56,286 bases of DNA from Selenomonadaceae bacterium (GTDB taxonomy: Bacteria > Bacillota > Negativicutes > Selenomonadales > Selenomonadaceae): assembly GCA_017446845.1 (NCBI GenBank), contig JAFSOQ010000077.1, forward strand, positions 1-56,286. Direction: 5' to 3'. The notes under the pieces are model-generated. The model searched no databases and was not told the DNA's origin. It saw nothing but the letters and a program-made list of their open reading frames with translations. How positions within the stretch are numbered: the stretch's first letter is position 1; the number at the start of each line of letters is the position of its first letter. The position numbers were made by a program, and so were the translations under genes. This document shows, in pieces, positions 17,957 through 26,337 of the stretch.

Positions 17957-18058
17957 AAACTAGCAATGCGCAGCGTTGCGTACGAACGCGGCTATTACGT
18001 TAAAAATATTCCAACGTTGAATCGCGACCGCTGTTTGCTACTTTTACAAAAGTAGGAG
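17957..18058 (+). repeat. Dispersed 5'-leader repeat, copy A (before the SEDS gene)
   Basis: About 100 nt, closely matching the minus-strand copy at 52606-52709. Shared blocks include TAGCAATGCGCAGCGTTGCG (a hairpin with GCA loop), CGCGGC, ACGTTAAAA and CCGCT. The last part, CTACTTTT-AC-AAAAGTAG, is a hairpin that runs into the AGGAGG ribosome site. In copy B the hairpin reads CAACTTTT and AAAAGTTG, a compensatory pair change. Both copies lie in the same sense just before a gene, so a structured 5' UTR is likely. Confidence 0.75.
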
Positions 18059-18066
18059 GTGATTTG

Positions 18067-19200
18067 ATGGCTGAAGTTCAAAAAAGAGAACTCGGAGCCG
18101 CGAAAAAATTTTGGACGAACGACATGGAAGCAATTATCGCGATAACCGTCGTGCTGTTGATTCTCGGCACGATTAACGTTTTCAGCTCAAGTTTCATCTT
18201 CGCGGAGGCGGAATTCGATACGCCCTACTTTTTTCTGAAACGCCATGTCATAAATGTTTTTATCGGGCTGATTGCGTTCGGCGTGTGTTTGCATTTCGAT
18301 TATCACGTTTGGCGGCGTTGGATTGTCGTAATCCTCGGTTTCACGATTATTGCGCTGATTGCAGTTTTAATCGTCGGACCCGTCGTGAACGGCGCAAGGC
18401 GTTGGCTGCCCTTGGTCGTCGTACAATTTCAGCCGGCAGAGTTGGCAAAACTCGTCGCGATAATGATTGCGGCGTCTTACATTTCCTTAAAAATAAGACT
18501 TCAACAGCGACTGCGACTTTTGTCCGTGCAAGCGGCGATAATCGGCTTATTGTTCCTGTTGACGGAATTGGAACCCGACATGGGCACGGCTTGCATAATT
18601 TTGGGAATCCCGACGATGATGCTGATAATTTCCGGATTGGAAAAGAACGACATTTTAAAATTGGTCGGCACGGGAATTTTGGGAGTAACAGCATTGATTA
18701 TCAAAGAACCCTATCGACTTGAACGCTTGAAGATAACTTACGACCCGTGGTCGGACGCGCAAAATTACGGCTATCAAACGGTGCAATCACTTTCGGCAAT
18801 CGGTTCGGGCGAACTAACCGGCATGGGCTTGGGAGTCGGCGTCAGCAAGTATGATTATCTGCCCGAAGCTCACACGGATTTTGCCTTCGCGATTTTCTGT
18901 CAAGAGAACGGATTTTTGGGCGCGATATTTGTTTTCCTGCTGTTTTCGGCGTTCGCGGTCTACGCGGCAAGAATCGCCAACAAAGCCAAAGACGAATACG
19001 GACAAGTTTTGGCAATGGGTGTAATGATTTTGGTCGTCGGGCAGGCGATAGCAAATCTGCTCATGGTCGGCGGCTTGATTCCGGTCGTCGGTGTGCCGTT
19101 GCCTTTTATCAGTTACGGCGGAACGTCCCTAATCATAACCATGGCGGCGATTGGCATTTTGGTAAACGTCGGCAAGCAAGGCGATAATTCCGCTCATTGA
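18067..19200 (+). CDS. SEDS-family peptidoglycan polymerase (RodA/FtsW)
   Basis: Multi-pass membrane glycosyltransferase that polymerises lipid II; 377 residues with about ten membrane segments. Family marks include LTELEPDMGTA with the essential Asp, GSGELTGMGLGVG, LPEAHTDFAFAIFCQENGF and the C-terminal VGVPLPFISYGGTS. Its size and lack of a long tail fit RodA (elongation) slightly better than FtsW, but no mre or division genes are adjacent, so I leave the symbol open. ATG 18067 is preferred over TTG 18064, given AGGAGGT at 18053-18059. It follows the structured leader repeat, which may control its translation. Confidence 0.92.
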   Translation: MAEVQKRELGAAKKFWTNDMEAIIAITVVLLILGTINVFSSSFIFAEAEFDTPYFFLKRHVINVFIGLIAFGVCLHFDYHVWRRWIVVILGFTIIALIAVLIVGPVVNGARRWLPLVVVQFQPAELAKLVAIMIAASYISLKIRLQQRLRLLSVQAAIIGLLFLLTELEPDMGTACIILGIPTMMLIISGLEKNDILKLVGTGILGVTALIIKEPYRLERLKITYDPWSDAQNYGYQTVQSLSAIGSGELTGMGLGVGVSKYDYLPEAHTDFAFAIFCQENGFLGAIFVFLLFSAFAVYAARIANKAKDEYGQVLAMGVMILVVGQAIANLLMVGGLIPVVGVPLPFISYGGTSLIITMAAIGILVNVGKQGDNSAH

Positions 19201-19309
19201 CTTCAAGAGGAAAATTTTTGTCGGCGTTATGTACTGCGGCAGGATATTAACTTGGCAGCAAAGAAAATAAGCGACGCAATTGACAATTTATCGGGGAGTG
19301 AATCTTTAG

Positions 19310-21025
19310 ATGAGAGCAACACAACTTTACGCGCCGACTCTGCGCGAGTCGCCTGCCGAAGCTGAATTGATAAGCCATAAACTGATGTATCGTGCGGGCT
19401 TGATTCGTAAGGCAGCGGGCGGACTTTATTCTTATTTGCCGCTCGGTTGGCGCACGATGAAAAAAATTATGCAAATCATTCGCGAAGAAATGGACGCCAA
19501 GGGCGGGCAGGAAATTATGATGCCGATTGTGCAACCCGCCGAAATGTGGAAGGAATCGGGACGTTGGGCAGTCTACGGCGATGAAATGATGCGCCTTAAA
19601 GACCGTCACGGCAGAGAATTCGCGCTCGGTCCCACGCATGAAGAAATGATTACAACGCTGATTCGCGATGAAGTTCGCTCTTATAAACAACTGCCGCTTA
19701 TGCTCTATCAAATTCAAAATAAATATCGTGATGAAATTCGCCCGCGCTTCGGACTTATGAGGAGTCGCGAATTTGTCATGAAAGATTTGTATTCTTTTGA
19801 CCGCGACGTTGACGGCATGAATATTTCCTATCAGAAAATGTACGACGCTTACAGCAGAGTTTTTGAGCGTTGCGGTTTGAAGTTCCGCGCGGTCGAGGCT
19901 GATAACGGAGCAATCGGCGGCGGACATTCTCACGAGTTCACGGTTTTGGCTCCGAGCGGCGAATCGAGTATCGCTTACTGTGAAAATTGCGACTACGCTG
20001 CCAGCGACGAAAAAGCCGAACTTAAAATCATTCAAGCCGACCCCGAAGAACTTCGCCCGCTTGAAAAAGTTTCTACGCCCGATTGCCACACGATTGAACT
20101 TGTCAAAAATTTCTTGAACGTGCCGATTGAAAAGACGATTAAAGCGGTTGCGTTCATGGACGACGAGGAACGATTGATTTTGGCATTTGTGCGCGGCGAC
20201 CACGAAGTCAACGAAATTAAAGTTCTCAACGCCGTCGAGGGTGCGAATCATCTTTACATGGCGGGCGATAAACTTATCGAGGCGGCAGGCGGTTGCGCAG
20301 GTTTCATGAGTCCGATTGGCTTGAACGATAAGGCAATAATCGTCGTCGACCAAACTGTTATGCTGATGTCGAACGCCGTTGCCGGTGCCAATGAAGTTGA
20401 CGCGCATTTTATCAACGTCACGCCGCGCAGAGATTTTAACTCGGAAAAAATTATCGTCGCGGATATTCGCATGGTGCAAGCCGGCGATCCTTGTCCTCAT
20501 TGCGGCAAACCTTTGAGCATGACGCGCGGCATTGAAGTCGGACAAATTTTCACGCTCGGCAAAAAATATTCCGAATCACTTCACGCGACTTTCCTCGACG
20601 AAGACGGCTCGACAAAAACTTTTGAAATGGGTTGCTACGGAATCGGCGTCGGACGAACTATGGCGGCGGCTATCGAACAAAATAACGATAAAGACGGAAT
20701 TATTTGGACGCGGGCGATTGCTCCGTTTGAAGTGGTCGTCGTGCCGGTCAATGCAAAGGACGACAAGCAACTTGCCCTTGCCGAAGAAATTTATAACGAA
20801 TTGCAAAATGCGGGCGTCGATGTTTTGCTTGACGACAGAAAAGAACGCGCGGGCGTCAAGTTCAAAGATTGCGACCTGATAGGTTATCCGTTGCGCGTGA
20901 CAATCAGCCCGAAAACTTTGGACAGCGGCAACGTCGAAATAAAAATTCGTCGCAGCGGTGAGTTTATGAATTTTGCTCGCGAAGATTGCACAGAAAAAAT
21001 TTTGGAGCTGTTAAAGACACTATGA
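19310..21025 (+). CDS. proS: Prolyl-tRNA synthetase (bacterial type)
   Basis: Class II aminoacyl-tRNA synthetase charging tRNA-Pro in the cytoplasm. 571 residues, the usual length for the type with an editing (INS) domain between motifs 2 and 3. Motif 1 lies near LPLGWRTMKKI, motif 2 is RPRFGLMRSREFVMKD and motif 3 is GCYGIGVGRTMAAAIEQ. TXE-type substrate residues are in LGPTHEEM, and the anticodon-binding domain forms the C-terminus. Start fixed by GGGGAG upstream. The stop overlaps the thiD start by four bases (ATGA), so the two are translationally coupled. I see no T-box in the 109-nt upstream gap. Confidence 0.97.
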   Translation: MRATQLYAPTLRESPAEAELISHKLMYRAGLIRKAAGGLYSYLPLGWRTMKKIMQIIREEMDAKGGQEIMMPIVQPAEMWKESGRWAVYGDEMMRLKDRHGREFALGPTHEEMITTLIRDEVRSYKQLPLMLYQIQNKYRDEIRPRFGLMRSREFVMKDLYSFDRDVDGMNISYQKMYDAYSRVFERCGLKFRAVEADNGAIGGGHSHEFTVLAPSGESSIAYCENCDYAASDEKAELKIIQADPEELRPLEKVSTPDCHTIELVKNFLNVPIEKTIKAVAFMDDEERLILAFVRGDHEVNEIKVLNAVEGANHLYMAGDKLIEAAGGCAGFMSPIGLNDKAIIVVDQTVMLMSNAVAGANEVDAHFINVTPRRDFNSEKIIVADIRMVQAGDPCPHCGKPLSMTRGIEVGQIFTLGKKYSESLHATFLDEDGSTKTFEMGCYGIGVGRTMAAAIEQNNDKDGIIWTRAIAPFEVVVVPVNAKDDKQLALAEEIYNELQNAGVDVLLDDRKERAGVKFKDCDLIGYPLRVTISPKTLDSGNVEIKIRRSGEFMNFAREDCTEKILELLKTL

Positions 21026-21819
21026 AAACTGCATTGACGATAGCCGGCTCGGACAGTTCGGGCGGCGCGGGCATTCAAGCCGATTTGAAAACTTTTTTGG
21101 CGAACGGCGTCTACGGAATGAGCGCGATAACCGCTTTGACCGCGCAGAATACTTGCGGCGTGCGTTCGGTGCTGAATTCGACGGCGGAATTTTTATGCGA
21201 CCAACTCGACGCAATTTTTGAGGACATTGAACCCGACGCAATTAAAATCGGAATGGTTTCTTCGGCGGAGCTGATTGAAATTATCGCGACGAAGTTGAAA
21301 TTTCGCAAGGCAAAAAATATCGTCGTCGACCCGGTGATGATTGCGACTTCGGGCGCGAAATTGATTGCGGAAGATGCCGTTAAAACTCTCAAGGAAAAAC
21401 TTTTCCCGCTCGCGACGATTATCACGCCGAACTTGCCCGAACTCGAAAGAATTTCCGCCGAAAAAATTTCTTCGCCGAATGACATGGAACTTGCCGCACA
21501 AAAAATTTTTGAGCAATACGGCTGCGCGGTCTTGGCGAAGGGCGGACACGGTTTCAACGACGCCAGCGATTATCTTTTTGACGGCGCGGGCAAGTGGTTT
21601 TACGGACGGCGAATCGATACGCAAAACACTCACGGCACAGGTTGCACGCTAAGTTCCGCGATTGCCGCCAATCTTGCCAAAGGTTACGACCTCCAAACTT
21701 CCGTCGGGCGCGCAAAAAATTATCTGACGGGCGCATTGTCGACAGGTTTAAATCTCGGCAAGGGCAACGGACCTTTAAATCACGGTTTCAATCTGCGCGG
21801 CAGTGACTTCAACGATTGA
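21022..21819 (+). CDS. thiD: Hydroxymethylpyrimidine/phosphomethylpyrimidine kinase
   Basis: Ribokinase-fold kinase of thiamine synthesis that phosphorylates HMP and HMP-P. 265 residues. The N-terminal signature is IAGSDSSGGAGIQADLKTF; ITALTAQNT and the conserved VVDPVMIATSG follow, and the anion hole and catalytic base are in NTHGTGCTLSSAIAAN. The ATG at 21022 overlaps the proS stop. No other thi genes are in the window, so it probably serves HMP salvage or a pathway encoded elsewhere. A terminator follows. Confidence 0.94.
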   Translation: MKTALTIAGSDSSGGAGIQADLKTFLANGVYGMSAITALTAQNTCGVRSVLNSTAEFLCDQLDAIFEDIEPDAIKIGMVSSAELIEIIATKLKFRKAKNIVVDPVMIATSGAKLIAEDAVKTLKEKLFPLATIITPNLPELERISAEKISSPNDMELAAQKIFEQYGCAVLAKGGHGFNDASDYLFDGAGKWFYGRRIDTQNTHGTGCTLSSAIAANLAKGYDLQTSVGRAKNYLTGALSTGLNLGKGNGPLNHGFNLRGSDFND

Positions 21820-21832
21820 AAAATTTCCGATA

Positions 21833-21866
21833 AAAAAATCCCTTCGACCAATCGAGGGGATTTTTT
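21833..21866 (+). terminator. Intrinsic terminator after proS-thiD
   Basis: AAAAATCCC and GGGGATTTTTT arms, with TCGA pairs inside, followed by T residues. Confidence 0.8.
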
Positions 21867-21941
21867 GTTGCCGATTTTATTACAAAAAATTTTTGCGGTG
21901 TGCTAAAATATTTTCGACTAACTAAACGGGAGGAAAAAATT

Positions 21942-23036
21942 TTGTTTGTAAGAGGAGAGCTTGAGAAGATTGAAAGTAAAGTTTTGAATGGCAAGCGATT
22001 GAGTCGCGAGGACGGAGAATTTTTATTCGCTTGCAATGAATTAAGTTGGCTCGGAACACTTGCCGATTATGTGCGGAAAAAAATTTGCGGCGACCTTGTT
22101 TATTATAACGTCAACTGCCATGTAAATTTAACGAATATTTGCAAGGCGCGTTGTAAATTTTGCGCGTTCGGACGTGACAGCGGCGACAAAGGTGCTTACG
22201 CCATGACGATTGACGACGCGATTAAATTGGTCGAGGAGGCAAGTCTTGACCCGCATTTATCCGGCTTGCACATCGTCAGCGGTTTGCACCCCACTTGGAC
22301 TTTTGAAAATTATTTGGCGTTCGTCGAAGTGCTTCACGAAAAATTTCCGCGACTTCACATCAAAGGTTTCACGGGCGTCGAAATTCAACACTTTGCAAAT
22401 ATTTCGGGCTTGAGCGTCGAAGAAATTCTTATCAAATTAAAAGCGGCGGGACTTGAGACGATTGCCGGCGGCGGTGCGGAAATTTTAACCGACCGCATAA
22501 GAAATACACTTTGTCCGAAAAAAGCTACTGCCGACCAATGGTTGGACGTCGCTCGCACTGCGCACAAGCTCGGAATAAAAACGAACGCTTCCATGCTTTA
22601 CGGGCACATTGAAACTTTGGCGGAGCGCGTCGAACACTTAATCAGACTTCGCGAACTCCAAGACGAAACGGGCGGCTTCCAAACTTTTATCTGCTTCCCG
22701 TTCCTGCCGAAAAATACCGCGCTCGAAAAAAAGATTAACCAAACGTCAATGTGGGACGATTTGCGCACGATTGCAATTTCGCGGCTCATGCTCGACAACT
22801 TCCAAAATATCAAAGCTTATTGGGTTATGCTTACGGTGCCCGTCGCGCAAGTTGCCTTGAGTTTCGGAGCCAATGACATTGACGGCACGATTCACCGCGA
22901 AAATATTTTGCACGACGCCGGAGCCACTTCGCCGCGCTCACTTGCCGAAGATGAGATTATAAAAATTATTCGCGACGCGGGACGCGTACCCGCTGCCGTC
23001 GATTCCAATTTTAACGTCAGGAGAATTATCAAATGA
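21942..23036 (+). CDS. Radical SAM aminofutalosine synthase-like protein (MqnE family), copy 1
   Basis: 364 residues. The radical SAM cluster cysteines are at 67, 71 and 74 (CKARCKFC). Family marks are IVSGLHPTWTFENY, the glycine-rich GGGAEIL, RTAHKLGIKTNASMLYGHIET, LRELQDETGGFQ and a C-terminal GANDIDGTI. These are features of MqnE, which joins chorismate-derived enolpyruvyl-benzoate to SAM in futalosine-route menaquinone synthesis, rather than of MqnC. TTG start at 21942 with GGGAGG eight bases upstream. It overlaps the next, paralogous gene by four bases. Having two MqnE-like genes in tandem is odd. Confidence 0.85.
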   Translation: MFVRGELEKIESKVLNGKRLSREDGEFLFACNELSWLGTLADYVRKKICGDLVYYNVNCHVNLTNICKARCKFCAFGRDSGDKGAYAMTIDDAIKLVEEASLDPHLSGLHIVSGLHPTWTFENYLAFVEVLHEKFPRLHIKGFTGVEIQHFANISGLSVEEILIKLKAAGLETIAGGGAEILTDRIRNTLCPKKATADQWLDVARTAHKLGIKTNASMLYGHIETLAERVEHLIRLRELQDETGGFQTFICFPFLPKNTALEKKINQTSMWDDLRTIAISRLMLDNFQNIKAYWVMLTVPVAQVALSFGANDIDGTIHRENILHDAGATSPRSLAEDEIIKIIRDAGRVPAAVDSNFNVRRIIK

Positions 23037-24112
23037 TTTTAAGCAAAGCCAAAAAAAAAATTTCTTCGGGGCAACGACTTAACCGCGATGAAATTCTTGC
23101 GCTTTACGAGGACAATGACCTTTTGTATCTTGGGGAATCTGCGCGGCGCGTCAAAGAATCGAAGACCGGCAAGAAAATTTTTTACACCGTCAATCGCCAC
23201 ATAAATTTAACGAACGTCTGCAAGGCGAATTGTCCTTTGTGCGCTTATCAATGTCAAAGCGGCGACAATCGCGCCTTTACTCTCGAACTCGACGATGTGG
23301 AAAAAATCTTGCAAGACGCCGCGCACGTCAAAGAAATTCATATCGTAAGTTCTTTGCATCCCGAAAAAAATTTTTCTTACTACGTCGACGCCGTTAAGCT
23401 CGTGAAAAAAATTTTGCCGCACGTCGGGATTAATGCCTTTACTCCCGTCGAAATCGTCAACTTCAGTAAAATCAGCGGGAAAAGTTTTTCGCAAGTCTTG
23501 CGCGAATTGATTGCGGCGGGCGTGACTTCTTTGGCGGGCGGCGGCGCAGAAATTTTATCAGACCGCGTTCGCGAAATTATTTGCCCGAAAAAATGTTCCT
23601 CATCCGAATGGTTGGAAGTTATGCGGACTGCTCATAAGCTCGGCTTGAAAACGAACGCTTCGATGATGTACGGGCACATTGAAACGATTGAAGAGCGCGT
23701 CGACCACTTGATAAAGTTGCGCGACTTGCAAGACGAAACCGACGGCTTTCAAGCCATGATGTTATTCCCATTCCACCCCGAAAATACACAACTCGGAAAA
23801 AATTTCAATCTGCAACGCGTCGGCTCGTGGGAAGATTTAAAAATGCTCGCGCTTTCAAGATTGGTGCTCGACAACTTTAATCACTTCAAAGCCTTTTGGA
23901 TTATGTTGACCTTGCCGATTGCTCAGCTTGCTTTGAGTTTCGGCGCAGATGATTTGGACGGCACAATCGGTGAAGAAAAAATTATTCATGCTGCCGGTGC
24001 CAAATCTTCGACGGGAATCTCTCGCGAAACTTTGGAGAAAATTATTTCGGAGTGCGGCTATCAACCTGTCGAACGCGACAGCTTTTACAACAGCGTTATG
24101 GAAAATATTTAA
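23033..24112 (+). CDS. Radical SAM aminofutalosine synthase-like protein (MqnE family), copy 2
   Basis: 359 residues, paralogue of the gene before it. Cluster cysteines are at 63, 67 and 70 (CKANCPLC). It shares IVSSLHPEKNFSYY, GGGAEIL, RTAHKLGLKTNASMMYGHIET, LRDLQDETDGFQ, FHPENTQLG and GADDLDGTI, the last being especially MqnE-like. The residue after the third cysteine differs from copy 1 (AYQCQSGD against AFGRDSGD). Start ATG overlaps the copy 1 stop (ATGA), so the two are coupled. They may form a complex, or one may have taken on another radical reaction. An IS200/IS605-like remnant lies just downstream. Confidence 0.85.
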   Translation: MILSKAKKKISSGQRLNRDEILALYEDNDLLYLGESARRVKESKTGKKIFYTVNRHINLTNVCKANCPLCAYQCQSGDNRAFTLELDDVEKILQDAAHVKEIHIVSSLHPEKNFSYYVDAVKLVKKILPHVGINAFTPVEIVNFSKISGKSFSQVLRELIAAGVTSLAGGGAEILSDRVREIICPKKCSSSEWLEVMRTAHKLGLKTNASMMYGHIETIEERVDHLIKLRDLQDETDGFQAMMLFPFHPENTQLGKNFNLQRVGSWEDLKMLALSRLVLDNFNHFKAFWIMLTLPIAQLALSFGADDLDGTIGEEKIIHAAGAKSSTGISRETLEKIISECGYQPVERDSFYNSVMENI

Positions 24113-24186
24113 TTCAAGCTGTTGCTGTAACTGCCAAAAATTTTTTATCCAAAAACGGCAAGAATACCCGATGGGATGAATTGCCG

Positions 24187-24363
24187 CTTGACTTCGTAAA
24201 TGACAAGAGATATATTTTCAAATGTGGAGGACTACCACGTAATCAATTAGGAGTTAGGAGTTAGGAGTTAGAAGTTTTTTCATTCCACATTACACATTTC
24301 CAAAGAATAAGGGTTGCATAAATCAAACTTCTCATGAATCCCCCGCCTCTTTAGGCGGGGGCT
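24187..24363 (+). mobile_element. Non-autonomous IS200/IS605-like element I (no transposase)
   Basis: The left part (24187-24240) matches the minus-strand segment at 40850-40796: CTTGACTTCGTAAATGACA, then GATATATTTTCAAATGTGG and the small hairpin GTGGAGGACTACCAC. The right part, CAAACTTCTCATGAATCCCC, with a CCCCCGCC and GGCGGGGG hairpin, matches the other end of the second element. Subterminal hairpins rather than inverted repeats are typical of IS200/IS605 ends. The interior (~80 nt) holds no gene, only a TTAGGAG heptamer array. Confidence 0.65.
24246..24272. repeat. Heptamer array, locus 7 (TTAGGAG) inside element I
   Basis: Three to four TTAGGAG-type units followed by a T-rich centre, lying between the two ends of the IS-like element. 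Either the array was inserted into the element or the element carries it. Confidence 0.75.
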
Positions 24364-24365
24364 TG

Positions 24366-24520
24366 TTCAAAGATGACTTCCAAAAAGGCGACCTGCTCAG
24401 AGTTCTCTCAGGCGATTTAATTTCTGAAAGTACTGAACGGCAAGGTCACCTTCAAAATCGTTCTCAACGGAGCTGCAGATAAAGTTATCCAACCCGTTGG
24501 GGCATTGCTCATCAAATAAG
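24366..24520 (+). pseudogene. Frameshifted gene fragment beside element I
   Basis: Two coding-like pieces lie in different frames. From 24366 the frame reads FKDDFQKGDLLRVLSGD; from 24433, in another frame, it reads LNGKVTFKIVLNGAADKV and ends VGALLIK with TAA at 24518-24520. Joined with a frameshift near 24430 they would make a plausible C-terminal end of ~50 residues. I do not recognise the protein. It abuts the right end of the IS-like element, which may have truncated it. The rest of the 484-nt gap after mqnE copy 2 is the element, this fragment and the jag terminator. Confidence 0.45.
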
Positions 24521-24549
24521 TCACACACCGTGAATTTTTTCCGCCTAAT

Positions 24550-24599
24550 AAAAAAGCGCGACTTCCTCGAAATGAGGTTAAGCCGCGCAATTTTTTTTA
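24550..24599 (-). terminator. Intrinsic terminator of the rpmH-jag block
   Basis: GCGCG and CGCGC arms with CCTC and GAGG inside, and a T-run on both strands. On the minus strand it lies just after the jag stop codon. Confidence 0.8.
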
Positions 24600-25352
24600 T
24601 CTTCTGGTACGTTTTGGGGAAACGATTATATAACGGTAAGGCTCTTCACCCGCGCTGTGAGTTTCAACACGGTCATTATCTTGCAAGACGGTATGAATAA
24701 TTTTCCGCTCGTGACGATTCATCGGCTCAAGTTTAACATCGCGACGAATTTTAATCACGCGTTCGGCGACACTCTTGGCAAGCTTGATTAAAGTCTGTTC
24801 GCGGCGACGACGATAATCTTCCACGTCAAGTATGAAGTGAACTTTATCGTCAGCGTTTTTGCGATTGGCAGCCAAGTTCAGCAGATATTGCAAGGCGTCG
24901 AGAGCTTGTCCGCGTCTGCCGATTAAAACGCCCAAACCTTTGCCGCTCAGCTCAATCAAGCAACCTTCTTCGGGGTCGTCGTCGATTTTCATTGTAACTT
25001 GAAGATTCATTGCCGCAAAAACTTCGTTCAAAAAATCTTCCGCCGCGTCGATAACTTTATCGCGGTCAAAAGCTTGAGAAGGTTCCTCTTCCACGGGCGA
25101 CGGCTCCAATACCGGCTCGAATTTTTCTTCAGGCACTTCGACGTCTTCTTGCCGTTCCTCGACGATTGGTTCCGGTTCTCTGACTGTGGCGCGAATTTTT
25201 GCGGGAGAACCTCCGAACAAGCCGAAAAATTTTTTCGACGGCTCCGCCAAAACTTCAATGTCAAGGTCGTTTTTATCAACGCCCAGTTCGGCAACCGCCG
25301 CCGCTATTGCCTCGTCAACTGTCTTGCCGGTTTTCTCAATCACAGTTGCCAT
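24597..25352 (-). CDS. jag: RNA-binding protein KhpB (Jag/SpoIIIJ-associated)
   Basis: 251 residues. The N-terminal Jag_N domain (KTVDEAIAAAVAELGV, then KKFFGLFGG) spans ~1-55, an acidic Pro/Glu-rich linker ~60-110, a KH domain with GVLIGRRGQALDALQ ~120-190 and an R3H domain (RHERKIIHTVLQ) in the last 60 residues. KhpB binds RNA with KhpA and influences cell elongation and division in Firmicutes. Last gene of the rpmH-rnpA-yidD-yidC-jag block; its ATG lies directly after the yidC stop with AAGGAGG before it. Confidence 0.95.
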   Translation of the reverse strand: MATVIEKTGKTVDEAIAAAVAELGVDKNDLDIEVLAEPSKKFFGLFGGSPAKIRATVREPEPIVEERQEDVEVPEEKFEPVLEPSPVEEEPSQAFDRDKVIDAAEDFLNEVFAAMNLQVTMKIDDDPEEGCLIELSGKGLGVLIGRRGQALDALQYLLNLAANRKNADDKVHFILDVEDYRRRREQTLIKLAKSVAERVIKIRRDVKLEPMNRHERKIIHTVLQDNDRVETHSAGEEPYRYIIVSPKRTRR

Positions 25353-26033
25353 TTAAACAGCCTCCTTCTTGTCGTCGCTTTGCCTGTTCGTCCACCACTG
25401 CTGAATAATTTGCACGATGTTCATTGTGACCCAATAGAGCACCAGCCCCGCCGGGAAACTTAAACTTATCCAGCCGATAAACAACGGCATTACTGTCATC
25501 ATGATTTTCATTTGCTGATTGGCTTCGCTGGTGTTCGACATCATTTTTTGCTGCAGGAAGGTCGTCGCCGCGCTCAAAAACGGCAATGCGTAAGTCGGGT
25601 CGGGTTCGGATAAATTCGGCAACCACAAAAATGACGGAGGTGCGCCGCCGTAATCGAAATTGAAAAGCGTGTAATACATGCCCATTAAGATTGGCATTTG
25701 AATCAGCATGGGCAAGCAACCCGACATCGGATTTGCGCCCTCTTTTTGATAAAGCTCCATCAATTTTTTTTGCATGACTTGCGGATTGTCTTTGTACTTT
25801 TCCTGCAATTTTTTCATCTGCGGCTGAATGCGTTGCATTGCTTTCATGGATTGGAGCTGTTTTTTTGTCAGCGGGTAGACCAAAATTTTTATCAGTACGG
25901 TTAAAAGGATAATCGCCAAGCCGTAGCTGGGCACGCCGAGCATTTCCGTCAGCGAATACAGCGCGGTTAAAATGGCGTTCATTAATTTTTCTATCGGCTC
26001 GAATACGCCGCCAAAAAGTCCGGGTTCTTCCAA
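25353..26033 (-). CDS. yidC: Membrane protein insertase YidC (short Gram-positive form)
   Basis: 226 residues, lacking the large periplasmic P1 domain of proteobacterial YidC. The membrane core is present: YGLAIILLTVLIKILVYPL with the conserved Arg/Lys groove region, LQSMKAMQRIQPQMKKLQEKY (C1 loop), GCLPMLIQMPILMGMYY, and a last pair ending FPAGLVLYWVTMN. There is no lipoprotein signal; the protein starts MEEPGLFGG with TTG 26033 after AAAGGA. Inserts membrane proteins alone or with Sec. Adjacent to yidD and jag as in most Firmicutes. Confidence 0.94.
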   Translation of the reverse strand: MEEPGLFGGVFEPIEKLMNAILTALYSLTEMLGVPSYGLAIILLTVLIKILVYPLTKKQLQSMKAMQRIQPQMKKLQEKYKDNPQVMQKKLMELYQKEGANPMSGCLPMLIQMPILMGMYYTLFNFDYGGAPPSFLWLPNLSEPDPTYALPFLSAATTFLQQKMMSNTSEANQQMKIMMTVMPLFIGWISLSFPAGLVLYWVTMNIVQIIQQWWTNRQSDDKKEAV

Positions 26034-26052
26034 AAAATCACGTCCTTTAAGC

Positions 26053-26130
26053 AGTTAGGAGTTAGGAGTGAGAAGTTAGGAGTTGAGTTCGCGTCATAAC
26101 TCCTAACTCCTACCTCCACACTCCTAACTA
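26053..26130. repeat. Heptamer array, locus 8 (TTAGGAG inverted pair) between yidC and yidD
   Basis: About four TTAGGAG-type units, a centre around GAGTTCGCGTC and about four opposite CTCCTAA units. A long hairpin can form in the mRNA of this otherwise compact operon, which may lower yidC expression relative to the genes before it. Confidence 0.8.
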
Positions 26131-26337
26131 TTTAACGGGGTCGTAGCCGCCTTTGCAAAACGGATTGCAACGCAAAATTCTTTTCAGCGTCAAAAATCCT
26201 CCGTAAGCCCAACCGTATTTTTGGATTGCGTCGAGTGCGTAATTTGAACAAGTCGGCACGAATCGGCAACACGGAGGTTTGAGCGGCGACAACCATTTTT
26301 GATAAAACTTTATGAGAGTTATTAAAAATTTTGTCAT
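26128..26337 (-). CDS. yidD: Membrane protein insertion efficiency factor YidD
   Basis: Small amphipathic membrane-associated protein of 69 residues that assists YidC. Family marks: [34 protein letters not shown] and [18 protein letters not shown], with the conserved cysteines present. The start overlaps the end of rnpA by four bases. The last codons lie in the heptamer-flanked region, but the protein end (GGYDPVK) is typical. Confidence 0.95.
   Translation of the reverse strand: MTKFLITLIKFYQKWLSPLKPPCCRFVPTCSNYALDAIQKYGWAYGGFLTLKRILRCNPFCKGGYDPVK

Noticed and set aside
19201..19309. T-box riboswitch before proS
   Set aside because: The 109-nt gap has no T-box core sequence or antiterminator/terminator pair that I can see.
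19247..20545. 432-codon open frame on the minus strand opposite proS
   Set aside because: It lies wholly antisense to a clear prolyl-tRNA synthetase, and its translation is rich in Arg, Asn and Phe as expected from a shadow frame. No ribosome site or family resemblance.
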